A DNA stretch of 64,000 nucleotides, from positions 62,001 to 126,000 of the IMG/VR virus record IMGVR_UViG_3300027741_000024; one strand, written 5' to 3'. The notes below the pieces were generated by a model. It ran no database searches. It was given only the letters and a program-made list of their open reading frames with translations, and was not told the DNA's origin. Positions within the stretch are counted from its first letter, which is position 1, and each line of letters starts with the position of its first letter. The position numbers and the translations under genes are program-made. Below are positions 8,461 to 15,566 of the stretch, one piece after another. The stretch comes from a virus.

Positions 8461-9276
8461 ATGCAAATACAAGTAAATATTGAAGAATTGAGAAAGAACA
8501 AACTGTTCGTGGCAACACCGATGTATGGTGGTATGTCACATGGACTGTATGTGAAATCTTGTCTTGATCTACAAACCGTAATGATGCGTTACGGCATTGA
8601 AGTAAAATTCTCCTTCCTTTTTAACGAATCACTTATCACACGTGCCAGAAATTATTTGGTAGATGAGTTCCTTCGTACAGACTTCACACACATGTTGTTT
8701 ATCGATTCAGACATTCACTTTGATCCGAACGATATCGTAGCACTGATGGCACTTGATAAAGATGTTGTTGGTGGTCCTTACCCTAAGAAATCTATCAACT
8801 GGGGTAACATTGCAGAAACTGCACGTAAGAATCCAGACTTGAATCCCAAAGAACTTGAGAATCTAGTTGGTGAATATGTGTTTAACGTTGTTAAAGGTAC
8901 GCAACAGTTCCAAGTTTCAGAACCATTAGAAGTTATGGAAATTGGTACAGGTCATATGATGATCAAGCGTGAAGTTTTTGATAAGATGGCAATAGAATAT
9001 CCTACCATTCGTTACAAACCAGATCATGTTGGCCAAGCACACTTTGATGGCTCACGTTATATTCATGCTTACTTTGATACTGTAATTGACACCAAAGAGT
9101 CTATTGTTGGTGGTGGTTCAGAACGTTATCTATCAGAAGATTATATGTTCTGTCAAATGTGGCGTAAGATGGGTGGCCAAATCTTCTTGTGTCCTTGGAT
9201 GAAAACACAACACATTGGTACCTATGCATTCACTGGTAACATGCCAGCGGTTGCTCAGTATACTGGTAAGTTGTAA
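8461..9276 (+). CDS. GT-A type glycosyltransferase-like protein (271 aa)
   Basis: The N-terminal region has the family-like pattern KLFVATPMYGGM, then FNESLITRARNYLVDEF, and a DxD-type metal/nucleotide-sugar motif in MLFIDSDIHFDPND (about residues 79-92). A late segment with SEDYMFCQMWRKMGG resembles the acceptor-side ED motif of GT-A enzymes. The protein resembles an Anp1-like group seen in T4-like phages. The substrate (phage DNA base, virion protein or host glycan) cannot be read from sequence. Its stop overlaps the next start by one base. Confidence 0.7.
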   Translation: MQIQVNIEELRKNKLFVATPMYGGMSHGLYVKSCLDLQTVMMRYGIEVKFSFLFNESLITRARNYLVDEFLRTDFTHMLFIDSDIHFDPNDIVALMALDKDVVGGPYPKKSINWGNIAETARKNPDLNPKELENLVGEYVFNVVKGTQQFQVSEPLEVMEIGTGHMMIKREVFDKMAIEYPTIRYKPDHVGQAHFDGSRYIHAYFDTVIDTKESIVGGGSERYLSEDYMFCQMWRKMGGQIFLCPWMKTQHIGTYAFTGNMPAVAQYTGKL

Positions 9277-9617
9277 TGGATAAGGATGCTATCAAGGCAT
9301 CCCAAACAGCAACAACTGGTGGTCGTAAATTTGATGGTGGTAAAATTCGTTATGGTCTTTTACCACCATTAGCACTTAAAGCGACCGCAGATGTTCTGAC
9401 ATTCGGTGCTGAGAAATATGAACCAAACAATTGGAAACATGTTCCAGATTCACTTAACCGATACTTTGATGCAACACAACGACACATGTGGGCATACCAA
9501 GAAGGTGAAGCAATTGATCCTGAATCTGGTAAACATCATCTAGCACATGCAATTTGCTGCTTGATGTTTTTGTATGAACATGATATACTATATTCTGCAA
9601 GTGAAAAACAAACTTAA
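9276..9617 (+). CDS. dATP/dGTP diphosphohydrolase-like protein (DUF5664)
   Basis: 113 aa, all-helical MazG-like fold. Diagnostic blocks are GGRKFDGGKIRYGLLPP, FGAEKYEPNNWKHV and HLAHAICCLMFLYEHD. The family includes MazZ, which removes dATP in 2-aminoadenine (Z) phages, but many members occur in phages with normal DNA; no PurZ is seen in this window. It starts on the last base of the preceding gene. Likely role: trimming nucleotide pools during replication. Confidence 0.8.
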   Translation: MDKDAIKASQTATTGGRKFDGGKIRYGLLPPLALKATADVLTFGAEKYEPNNWKHVPDSLNRYFDATQRHMWAYQEGEAIDPESGKHHLAHAICCLMFLYEHDILYSASEKQT

Positions 9618-9631
9618 TTATGGAGTAACTG

Positions 9632-10312
9632 ATGAAATTATCAAACAACACATTGGGTGTATTGAAGAACTTCGCTTCAATCAACCAAGGTATGCTTTTC
9701 AAAAAAGGTAAGACTATTCGTACAGTCTCACCTCACAAAAATGTTATGGCAGAAGCAACAATCTCTGAAGAAATTCCAACAGAGTTTGGCGTCTATGACT
9801 TGAACAACTTTCTTTCTATTCTAACTCTTCACAAAGAAGAACCAACAATTGACTTTGAAGATAACAGTGTTCTTATCTCTGGTCTAAAAGGTCGTAGTAA
9901 AATCAAGTATCGCTTCTGTGCTGCGAATATGATTGTTACACCACCAGAAAAACCATTGGCAATGCCTGACCCAGAAATTTCTTTTGAACTTTCAGCAGAA
10001 GATTTTGATTGGATCATGAGAACTGCAAATGTATTATCATCACCTCAAATTGCTGTTGAGTCTGACGGAGAAAAGATATTCATTACAACATTTGATTCTA
10101 CAAATGATGCTGCACACACAGAATCATTAGAGATCAGTAAAGGTAATGGAAACAAATATCGTATGATATTTAAAACAGAAAATCTGAAATTAATTTCTGG
10201 TGGTTATATGGTTAAAATATCTTCCAAGAATGTTTCTCATTTTAAACATGCAACATCCGATGTTCAGTATTGGATTGCAAATGAAACTGGTTCAACTTTC
10301 ACAAAGGCTTAA
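9632..10312 (+). CDS. 45: DNA polymerase sliding clamp gp45
   Basis: 226 aa, the same length as T4 gp45 (228). It opens MKLSNNTLGVLKNFASINQG, closely matching the T4 clamp start, and keeps the YDLNNFLSIL segment. The trimeric ring tethers gp43 to DNA and, in T4, also activates late transcription through gp33/gp55. Ribosome site TATGGAG. It heads the T4-order block 45-44-62-regA. Confidence 0.95.
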   Translation: MKLSNNTLGVLKNFASINQGMLFKKGKTIRTVSPHKNVMAEATISEEIPTEFGVYDLNNFLSILTLHKEEPTIDFEDNSVLISGLKGRSKIKYRFCAANMIVTPPEKPLAMPDPEISFELSAEDFDWIMRTANVLSSPQIAVESDGEKIFITTFDSTNDAAHTESLEISKGNGNKYRMIFKTENLKLISGGYMVKISSKNVSHFKHATSDVQYWIANETGSTFTKA

Positions 10313-10314
10313 TC

Positions 10315-10530
10315 ATGGCAATGAAAATGTTTACAAATGCATCACCATCTTTTGATGGTGAATCCATTGCTATCAATTCGGATATTGTGGCATCAGTATT
10401 TGAATTGATTCAACCCGATGCAGATGCTAAACTACAAATGCGTACAGTTATTTTTGGTGTCAATGGTACTGATTGGCACGTGAAAGAACCATACCTTGAA
10501 GTAGTTGCAACATTGAACCAAAAAGACTGA
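10315..10530 (+). CDS. Small conserved-type protein between clamp and clamp loader (71 aa)
   Basis: Starts 2 bases after the clamp stop. A beta-rich 71-residue protein without recognised motif. Similar small genes sit between 45 and 44 in some marine T4-like phages (recalled, not checked). Function unknown. Confidence 0.65.
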   Translation: MAMKMFTNASPSFDGESIAINSDIVASVFELIQPDADAKLQMRTVIFGVNGTDWHVKEPYLEVVATLNQKD

Positions 10531-10567
10531 TTGTTATTTTATATTATGATTTATGTGAAAGGTTTTC

Positions 10568-11500
10568 ATGGAACATCTTCTATGGACAGAACGTTACAGA
10601 CCTCAGACAGTGGAAGATTGTATTCTGCCAGAACGATTGAAAGTACCATTTCAGGAGTACGTCAATCAAAAGCAGATACCAAATCTTCTACTGACTGGTG
10701 GAGCGGGTGTAGGCAAGACCACGATAGCCAAGGCGATGTGCAACGAAATCGGTTGCGATTACATGGTGATCAATGGTTCTGATGAATCAGGTATTGATGT
10801 ATTCCGTAACAAGATAAAAAACTATGCATCATCAATGTCATTGGCTGGTGGCCGTAAGGTCATCATCATTGATGAAGCAGACTATCTAAATCCAAACTCA
10901 ACACAACCAGCACTTCGTAATGCGATTGAAGAGTTTGCAGGCAACTGTTCATTCATATTCACTTGTAACTTCAAAAACCGTATCATTGATCCACTACATT
11001 CACGATGTGCAGTGATTGATTTTGGTATGAAGAATGGTGAGAAACAAAAGATGGCAGGATCATTCTTTAAGCGTATTCAATCCATACTTGAATCTGAAAA
11101 AGTTGAATATGATGCGAAAGTAATTGCTGAACTTGTTAAGAAATATTTTCCAGATTTTCGTCGTGTCATTAATGAACTACAACGATACTCTCAACTTGGT
11201 AAGATTGATGTAGGTATTCTTGCACAGATTGGTGATATATCCATTACACAGATTGTAAAGTTTATGAAAGACAAAGACTTTACTGCTGTTCGTAAATGGG
11301 TTGCAACAACTGAAATTGATCCTGCAACTTTCTATCGTAAATTATATGATAGTCTATACGATATACTAAAACCTGCCAGTATTCCTGGTGTCGTTATAGT
11401 TCTTGCAGACTATCAATATAAACAGGCATTCGTTGCTGACCAAGAAATCAATTTGGTTGCTTGTTTGACCGAAATTATGGCAAATGGTGAATTTGTATGA
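10568..11500 (+). CDS. 44: Clamp loader ATPase subunit gp44
   Basis: 310 aa RFC-type AAA+ protein. It opens LLWTERYRPQTVEDCILP, has Walker A TGGAGVGKTT (about 43-52), Walker B VIIIDEADYL (about 98-107) and the SRC motif (FTCNF...HSRCAV). Four copies with one gp62 load the gp45 clamp. Of its 14 Arg codons 10 are CGT, 3 CGA and only 1 AGA, a useful contrast to the next gene. The ORF ends GAATTTGTATGA, which is duplicated downstream (see repeats). Confidence 0.95.
   Translation: MEHLLWTERYRPQTVEDCILPERLKVPFQEYVNQKQIPNLLLTGGAGVGKTTIAKAMCNEIGCDYMVINGSDESGIDVFRNKIKNYASSMSLAGGRKVIIIDEADYLNPNSTQPALRNAIEEFAGNCSFIFTCNFKNRIIDPLHSRCAVIDFGMKNGEKQKMAGSFFKRIQSILESEKVEYDAKVIAELVKKYFPDFRRVINELQRYSQLGKIDVGILAQIGDISITQIVKFMKDKDFTAVRKWVATTEIDPATFYRKLYDSLYDILKPASIPGVVIVLADYQYKQAFVADQEINLVACLTEIMANGEFV
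11490..11500 (+). repeat. Direct repeat copy 1 flanking the nuclease gene
   Basis: AATTTGTATGA at the gp44 3' end; identical to 12109-12119 at the gp62 start. The 619-base unit between copy starts holds only the nuclease gene. Confidence 0.75.
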
Positions 11501-12123
11501 TAAATCTTTTGCAATGTAGTTCGGAAAGAGTTCCAACCTTATTTGAATACGATCATGATTTTGTAACTCAATATTTAATAGACAATGTTAATTGGAATTT
11601 GGTATTTTCAGTTATGATTTCATTAAAAAGAAAATATAATACTGGAGCTGAAACATTTATTAAAGCGGATATTGTTGGTGAAGCAATCGAACAGGCTTCG
11701 AATAATAAATTGAAGTATGTTAATGAAGTTGGTTGCGATTTTTATATACCAGAGTTAGATGTCAAAGTAGAAATGAAATCTTCTAATTCAAATATATTTC
11801 CAGAAACAGGTAAAAGATTTACTACAACGATGAAGTTGAAAAATTTTCGTAGTTTAAAAGTAATAGATATTTCCAAAATAAAAAAAACATTTGACTATTT
11901 GTTGATGGTTGAACCTCTAAGATGTGGTATTGTTTCTTATGAAAAAATTGTACCATACTTTCAATTATATTCTGACGGTATAGGTACAGTAGTTGATGTA
12001 GATGACATACAATTTATAAAGGAAGTATACTCTGTGAAAACAACCGACATTCTTTTGTTTGATAGATATGAACAGATGAAAAAACAGATTATACAAGATG
12101 TAAAGGATAATTTGTATGAGTAA
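11497..12123 (+). CDS. PD-(D/E)XK restriction-endonuclease-like protein inserted between 44 and 62
   Basis: 208 aa. It shows a nuclease core E62...D81-x10-E92-x-K94: GEAIEQA, then VGCDFYIPELDVKVEMKSS. A basic strand region follows. This fits type II restriction enzymes and other PD-(D/E)XK nucleases; the recognition site is not predictable. Genes 44 and 62 are normally adjacent, so this is an insertion, and an 11-base direct repeat marks the junction. Five of six Arg codons are AGA, unlike gp44. A DNA methyltransferase inserted the same way at 19532-20395 could be its partner. Alternative: a homing-type nuclease acting alone. Confidence 0.65.
   Translation: MINLLQCSSERVPTLFEYDHDFVTQYLIDNVNWNLVFSVMISLKRKYNTGAETFIKADIVGEAIEQASNNKLKYVNEVGCDFYIPELDVKVEMKSSNSNIFPETGKRFTTTMKLKNFRSLKVIDISKIKKTFDYLLMVEPLRCGIVSYEKIVPYFQLYSDGIGTVVDVDDIQFIKEVYSVKTTDILLFDRYEQMKKQIIQDVKDNLYE
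12109..12119 (+). repeat. Direct repeat copy 2 flanking the nuclease gene
   Basis: AATTTGTATGA containing the gp62 start codon; identical to 11490-11500. Deleting one unit would restore gp44 and gp62 overlapping by ATGA. Confidence 0.75.
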
Positions 12124-12502
12124 TCCATTTGATTACGTCAACCAGATTCTTCAAGGTAAGAAACAACTAATTGTAGATGAAATAACCGAGAAAGATTATG
12201 TACCTTTCTTGGTCAACCGGTCTCTTTCCTACCAGAAGGATTGTGTTCTATTTGCAAACGAGATGAACCAACGTCACCATTTAGACAAAAAGATGCAGAA
12301 TGACTTTTTACTAAATACTGTAAGGTCTATGAAAAGACCATTTGCGAAGTGGGCAAAGTCGGAAAAAGATGATGATATAGCATGTGTCAAAATGGTCTAC
12401 GGACTCTCCGACAGCAAGGCACGTGATGCCCTGCGTCTACTAACCAAAGAGCAAATCCAACAACTAAAAAAAGAAACCTTAACAGGTGGGTTAGGAAAAT
12501 GA
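12116..12502 (+). CDS. 62: Clamp loader small subunit gp62
   Basis: 128 aa, shorter than T4 gp62 (187) but like the short gp62 of cyanophages. Conserved-looking blocks: VPFLVNRSLSYQKDCVLFAN, then FLLNTVRSMKRPFAKW, and a C-terminal KARDALRLLT helix. It bridges the gp44 ATPases to the clamp. It overlaps the nuclease gene by 8 bases. Position just before regA supports the call. Confidence 0.88.
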   Translation: MSNPFDYVNQILQGKKQLIVDEITEKDYVPFLVNRSLSYQKDCVLFANEMNQRHHLDKKMQNDFLLNTVRSMKRPFAKWAKSEKDDDIACVKMVYGLSDSKARDALRLLTKEQIQQLKKETLTGGLGK

Positions 12503-12503
12503 C

Positions 12504-12908
12504 ATGGTTGATATATCTAAATTTGTTGAGGTCACCTTAGTAGAACAGGATGACTTCCTGAAAGTTCGTGAGACACTAACGAGAATTGGTGTGTCCTCAC
12601 GAAAAGAAAAGGTATTGTATCAATCTTGCCACATATTGCATAAGCAAGGTAAGTATTACATTACACATTTCAAAGAACTGTTTGCATTAGATGGTAAGTT
12701 GTCTACGATTACTGAAAATGATATACAAAGACGCAACGCTATTGCCAATTTATTAGAAGAGTGGGGGTTGCTAAAGATTGTTGACTATGATATTATAGAA
12801 CATAATATGGCACCAATACATCAGATCAAGATCATTGCTTTCAAAGAGAAAGATGAGTGGGAACTGATCGCTAAATATAACATAGGTAAAAAGAAGTCTG
12901 ATTACTAA
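12504..12908 (+). CDS. regA: Translational repressor RegA
   Basis: 134 aa. Strong match to T4 RegA: DDFLKVRETLTRIG, KEKVLYQSCHILHKQGKYY, HFKELFALDG and C-terminal KYNIGK. RegA binds start regions of early mRNAs, including those of 45, 44 and its own gene, and blocks ribosome binding. The position after 62 is the T4 order. ATG at 12504 sits 2 bases past the gp62 stop. Confidence 0.95.
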   Translation: MVDISKFVEVTLVEQDDFLKVRETLTRIGVSSRKEKVLYQSCHILHKQGKYYITHFKELFALDGKLSTITENDIQRRNAIANLLEEWGLLKIVDYDIIEHNMAPIHQIKIIAFKEKDEWELIAKYNIGKKKSDY

Positions 12909-12922
12909 TATGGTGAATCATC

Positions 12923-13105
12923 ATGCACAAAGCGAAAAACAATTTGGTCAAACTTGTAAATAAGTATACCAAAGAAGAAGTATTTACTAGAGATTACGAT
13001 GATGTGATTAGAGAAGGCGCCAATGAATTCGTTCGGGTCTTTACTCAATCAAATCCTCAAAGAACTTATCTTGTCAATCGCACAGCATTTGAGATTGACA
13101 AGTAA
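12923..13105 (+). CDS. Small protein after regA, unknown (60 aa)
   Basis: Soluble 60-residue protein with a KYTKEEVFTRDYDDVIREGA stretch, 15 bases after regA and ending just before a UUCG-loop terminator. It closes the 45-to-regA transcription unit. Function unknown. Confidence 0.65.
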   Translation: MHKAKNNLVKLVNKYTKEEVFTRDYDDVIREGANEFVRVFTQSNPQRTYLVNRTAFEIDK

Positions 13106-13107
13106 GT

Positions 13108-13134
13108 CGTGATGCCTTCGGGGTCACGTATTTT
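13108..13134 (+). terminator. Intrinsic terminator with UUCG tetraloop
   Basis: CGTGATGCC (13108-13116), loop TTCG, GGGTCACG (13121-13128), then TATTTT. The T4 family often uses UUCG-capped terminators. Confidence 0.8.
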
Positions 13135-13158
13135 AACTTGCTTAATAAGGAGAAAACT

Positions 13159-13635
13159 ATGACTATTACTGGTCGATTTGGTCCAACTATTTTACATCAA
13201 ACATTGGGCTTTGAAAACTTCATTCGTGATGTAGAAGCAATTCTAAATGACACTAAACCCGTAAGTAATTTTCCACCACATAATATCATCAAAGCAGATG
13301 AGAATAAGTATGTGGTAGAACTTGCAGTTGCAGGTTTTGCAAAAGATGAAATTGATATTCAAGTACAAGAAGGTAACTTGACTATCAGAGGTGAGAAGAA
13401 AGAAGGTACACCAGATATTCAATATCTACATCGTGGTATTGGTAATCGTTCTTTCACTAAAGTAATCACAATCGCAGACACCATTGAAGTGAAAGGTGCT
13501 GAATTCAAAGATGGTATTCTACGTATTGGACTTGAGAACATCATTCCAGAACACAAGAAACCACGCAAGATTGAAATTGGTAATGATTTAAAAGAGTTTA
13601 AGCCACAACTTCTCCAAGAAAAAGAAGCGGCATAA
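13159..13635 (+). CDS. hsp20: Hsp20 small heat shock protein
   Basis: Start at ATG 13159 behind AAGGAG; an earlier in-frame TTG (13138) lacks a site. 158 aa with an alpha-crystallin domain: YVVELAVAGFAKDEIDI, GNLTIRGEK, a RSFTKVI strand and FKDGILRIGLEN. Holdase chaperone that protects unfolding proteins; an hsp20 gene is a hallmark of marine T4-like phages and may assist virion assembly. Its unit lies between two terminator hairpins. Confidence 0.93.
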   Translation: MTITGRFGPTILHQTLGFENFIRDVEAILNDTKPVSNFPPHNIIKADENKYVVELAVAGFAKDEIDIQVQEGNLTIRGEKKEGTPDIQYLHRGIGNRSFTKVITIADTIEVKGAEFKDGILRIGLENIIPEHKKPRKIEIGNDLKEFKPQLLQEKEAA

Positions 13636-13637
13636 AC

Positions 13638-13658
13638 AGTGGGGCTTTATGCCCCACT
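13638..13658 (+). terminator. Hairpin terminator after hsp20
   Basis: Perfect 8-bp stem AGTGGGGC (13638-13645), loop TTTAT, GCCCCACT (13651-13658), followed by TATTG. The short T tract makes it a weaker terminator or attenuator. Confidence 0.65.
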
Positions 13659-13674
13659 TATTGAAAGGTATATA

Positions 13675-14241
13675 ATGGATAGAAATATAGAATCATATCT
13701 AAAAGTTTATCAGGTACTATCTGAAGAAGATTGTATCAAGACAGTCAATGCTCTGGAAGAAAAAGAGAAAGAATTTCAAACGCATCAATTCTACAATGCA
13801 TCTAATAATACACATCATTCCTATGAACATGAACTTTCAGTAGCATATTCTCAAATTGAAACTAAAGATTTAATCATGAAAGAGATGTGGAATACTTTAA
13901 AAAAGTATTTGGCTGACTTAGATATGAAAGGTTGGTTTGTAAGTTGGAATGGATATTCTGAAGTACGTTTCAATCGTTATCGTACTGATACACAAATGAA
14001 ACTTCATTGCGATCATATTCATTCCATGTTTGATGGACAACGCAAAGGTATTCCAACACTCTCAATCTTAGGTTCTTTGAACAATGATTATGAAGGTGGC
14101 GAACTTGTATTTTGGGATGATACAACTGTTGAATTAAAAGCAGGTGAGATTATGATTTTTCCTTCTAATTTTTTATATCCACATGAGGTCAAACTGGTAA
14201 CAGAAGGTACCAGATACTCATATGTTTCTTGGGCATGGTAA
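13675..14241 (+). CDS. 2OG-Fe(II) oxygenase (188 aa), copy 1
   Basis: Start chosen at ATG 13675 (GAAAGG upstream); the longer frame from GTG 13639 would begin inside the hairpin. The double-stranded beta-helix core has Fe ligands in LHCDHIH (HxD), a distal His in YPHEVKL, and the 2OG-binding Arg in GTRYSYVSW; GGELVFWDD is the usual strand. The fold matches prolyl-4-hydroxylase-like phage dioxygenases. The substrate is unknown. One of four such enzymes in the window. Confidence 0.85.
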   Translation: MDRNIESYLKVYQVLSEEDCIKTVNALEEKEKEFQTHQFYNASNNTHHSYEHELSVAYSQIETKDLIMKEMWNTLKKYLADLDMKGWFVSWNGYSEVRFNRYRTDTQMKLHCDHIHSMFDGQRKGIPTLSILGSLNNDYEGGELVFWDDTTVELKAGEIMIFPSNFLYPHEVKLVTEGTRYSYVSWAW

Positions 14242-14408
14242 TGAAACCTAATTCAAACTTTAAAATGACAAAACCATTAAAGGTCCTGTTGGCCAACATG
14301 GAACCTGAATACAAAAAAATCTATCGTGATGCTATGATATCAGCAATCATTGCACCAAAGGTTGATTTCAAAAAGAAGAAAAAAGAGAATGCGGCAGAAG
14401 AATCTTAA
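14241..14408 (+). CDS. Small lysine-rich protein, unknown (55 aa)
   Basis: ATG shares a base with the oxygenase stop (TAATG). A 55-residue basic protein with a KKKKKEN run. No motif. Likely real because of the coupled start. Confidence 0.6.
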   Translation: MKPNSNFKMTKPLKVLLANMEPEYKKIYRDAMISAIIAPKVDFKKKKKENAAEES

Positions 14409-14473
14409 TTCTGAAATAATCGCCAGAGAAATTGTCCAAACGCCTTACGTGAAGTGAATACTTACTTTTAATT

Positions 14474-14983
14474 ATGAAAACTAAATTTATACAAGCACAC
14501 ATGAAAGCGGCAGAGGTTTATGCCGAGTTATCATCAGCAACTAGACTTCACGTAGGTTGCGTAGTGGTAAAAGACAATACCATCATTGGTATTGGATATA
14601 ACGGTATGCCATCAGGTTGGAACAATACTTGCGAAGTGGTGATATACGTTCTCAAAGAAGAATGTTATAAAACTGACTTGGAAATGAGAGAACTTGGTTA
14701 TACCGAAACTGTTCATGGTTGGGTAAAATATAAAACTAAACCGGAGGTACTTCATGCTGAAACAAATGCTTTAGCCAAGATTGCACGTTCTACCAATTCT
14801 TCCGAAGGCGCATCACTGTTCGTTACTCACGAACCTTGTTTAGATTGTGCTAAAATCATACATCAAGCAGGAATCAAAGAAGTGTATTACCGTAACGACT
14901 ATCCACGTGCCAACGGAGGTAAACAATTTCTAAAAAACTGCGGTATAGATGTATATAAACTTGACAAAGAATCAGAGTCTTGA
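14474..14983 (+). CDS. cd: Deoxycytidylate (dCMP) deaminase
   Basis: 169 aa. Zinc-dependent cytidine deaminase family: HAETNALAKI holds the zinc His and proton-shuttling Glu, and EPCLDCAKI supplies two Cys. The GCVVVKDNTIIGIGYNGMP segment matches dCMP deaminases such as T4 Cd. It converts dCMP to dUMP and thus feeds ThyX (46889-47554). A promoter for the next gene overlaps its 3' end. Confidence 0.93.
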   Translation: MKTKFIQAHMKAAEVYAELSSATRLHVGCVVVKDNTIIGIGYNGMPSGWNNTCEVVIYVLKEECYKTDLEMRELGYTETVHGWVKYKTKPEVLHAETNALAKIARSTNSSEGASLFVTHEPCLDCAKIIHQAGIKEVYYRNDYPRANGGKQFLKNCGIDVYKLDKESES

Positions 14984-14989
14984 TATACT
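14961..14989 (+). promoter_or_regulatory. sigma70 promoter P5 (TTGACA-N17-TATACT)
   Basis: -35 14961-14966 lies inside the deaminase gene, -10 14984-14989 just after its stop; 29 bases to the ATG at 15019, which has TATGGAG as ribosome site. It would feed the operon ending in the DNA polymerase. Confidence 0.83.
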
Positions 14990-15018
14990 GTTTATAGTCT
15001 CAATTTTATGGAGTTAAT

Positions 15019-15249
15019 ATGAGTGTCACAACAAGAGTAGCAAAACAAATCGCAGAAACAAATCCAAAATATCCTAGAGCATATAAGTATGATGTTGTCT
15101 ATCGTGAGTTTGACAACATGGTTGAGTTGATCGGTCTTGTTGACGATCCTACATATGACATCACTGACTTCCGTGGTCGTGAGATGTTGTTTCCTAAAAA
15201 ATGGGTGACACTTGATGTCCTTGAAACTTCTATGAGGGTAGCAGCATGA
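15019..15249 (+). CDS. Unknown small protein (76 aa)
   Basis: First gene after promoter P5. A mixed alpha/beta protein of 76 aa, with DVVYREFDNMVELIGLVDD in the middle. It overlaps the next gene by ATGA. No family recognised. Confidence 0.65.
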   Translation: MSVTTRVAKQIAETNPKYPRAYKYDVVYREFDNMVELIGLVDDPTYDITDFRGREMLFPKKWVTLDVLETSMRVAA

Positions 15250-15554
15250 GTAATATCAAACTAATCACATTTAACACACAACAAACAATCATCGCAGAAA
15301 TTATTGAAGAAGATGATCTTGATTTGTTAGTAAAGAATCCAGTTCAAGTAATTGCTGTTCCACCACGCAATGCTAGTGATCAAGGTGGTGTTGGATTTGC
15401 ACCATATCTTGCTTACACTGAAGAGTTTGATAAAGGAATTCACATCAAACATGACAATGTGTTTTGTGTCACAACTCCAGTCAGTGATCTGCTAGAACAA
15501 TATCGTAAAATGTTTAGTCGTATTGAAATTGCACCTGCTGGTCTAAAACTATGA
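15246..15554 (+). CDS. Small beta-barrel (Sm-like?) protein upstream of gp43 (102 aa)
   Basis: Mostly beta strands: LITFNTQQTIIAEII, NPVQVIAVPP, HIKHDNVFCVTTPV, then a C-terminal amphipathic helix DLLEQYRKMFSRIE. The pattern is reminiscent of an Sm/Hfq-like barrel, which is inference. Similar short proteins precede gp43 in marine T4-like phages (recalled). Its stop is 12 bases before the polymerase start. Confidence 0.6.
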   Translation: MSNIKLITFNTQQTIIAEIIEEDDLDLLVKNPVQVIAVPPRNASDQGGVGFAPYLAYTEEFDKGIHIKHDNVFCVTTPVSDLLEQYRKMFSRIEIAPAGLKL

Positions 15555-15566
15555 TACAATAATTAA

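Noticed and set aside
9276-9617. Evidence for a 2-aminoadenine (Z) genome
   Set aside because: The DUF5664 protein resembles MazZ, but no PurZ or DpoZ partner is present and the polymerase is a standard gp43.
10531-10782. Plus-strand frame upstream of and inside gp44
   Set aside because: Overlaps gp44 in another frame, no recognisable product; gp44 is certain.
13639-13674. GTG-initiated N-terminal extension of the 13675 oxygenase gene
   Set aside because: It would start inside a perfect hairpin and lacks a ribosome site; ATG 13675 has one and gives a normal family length.
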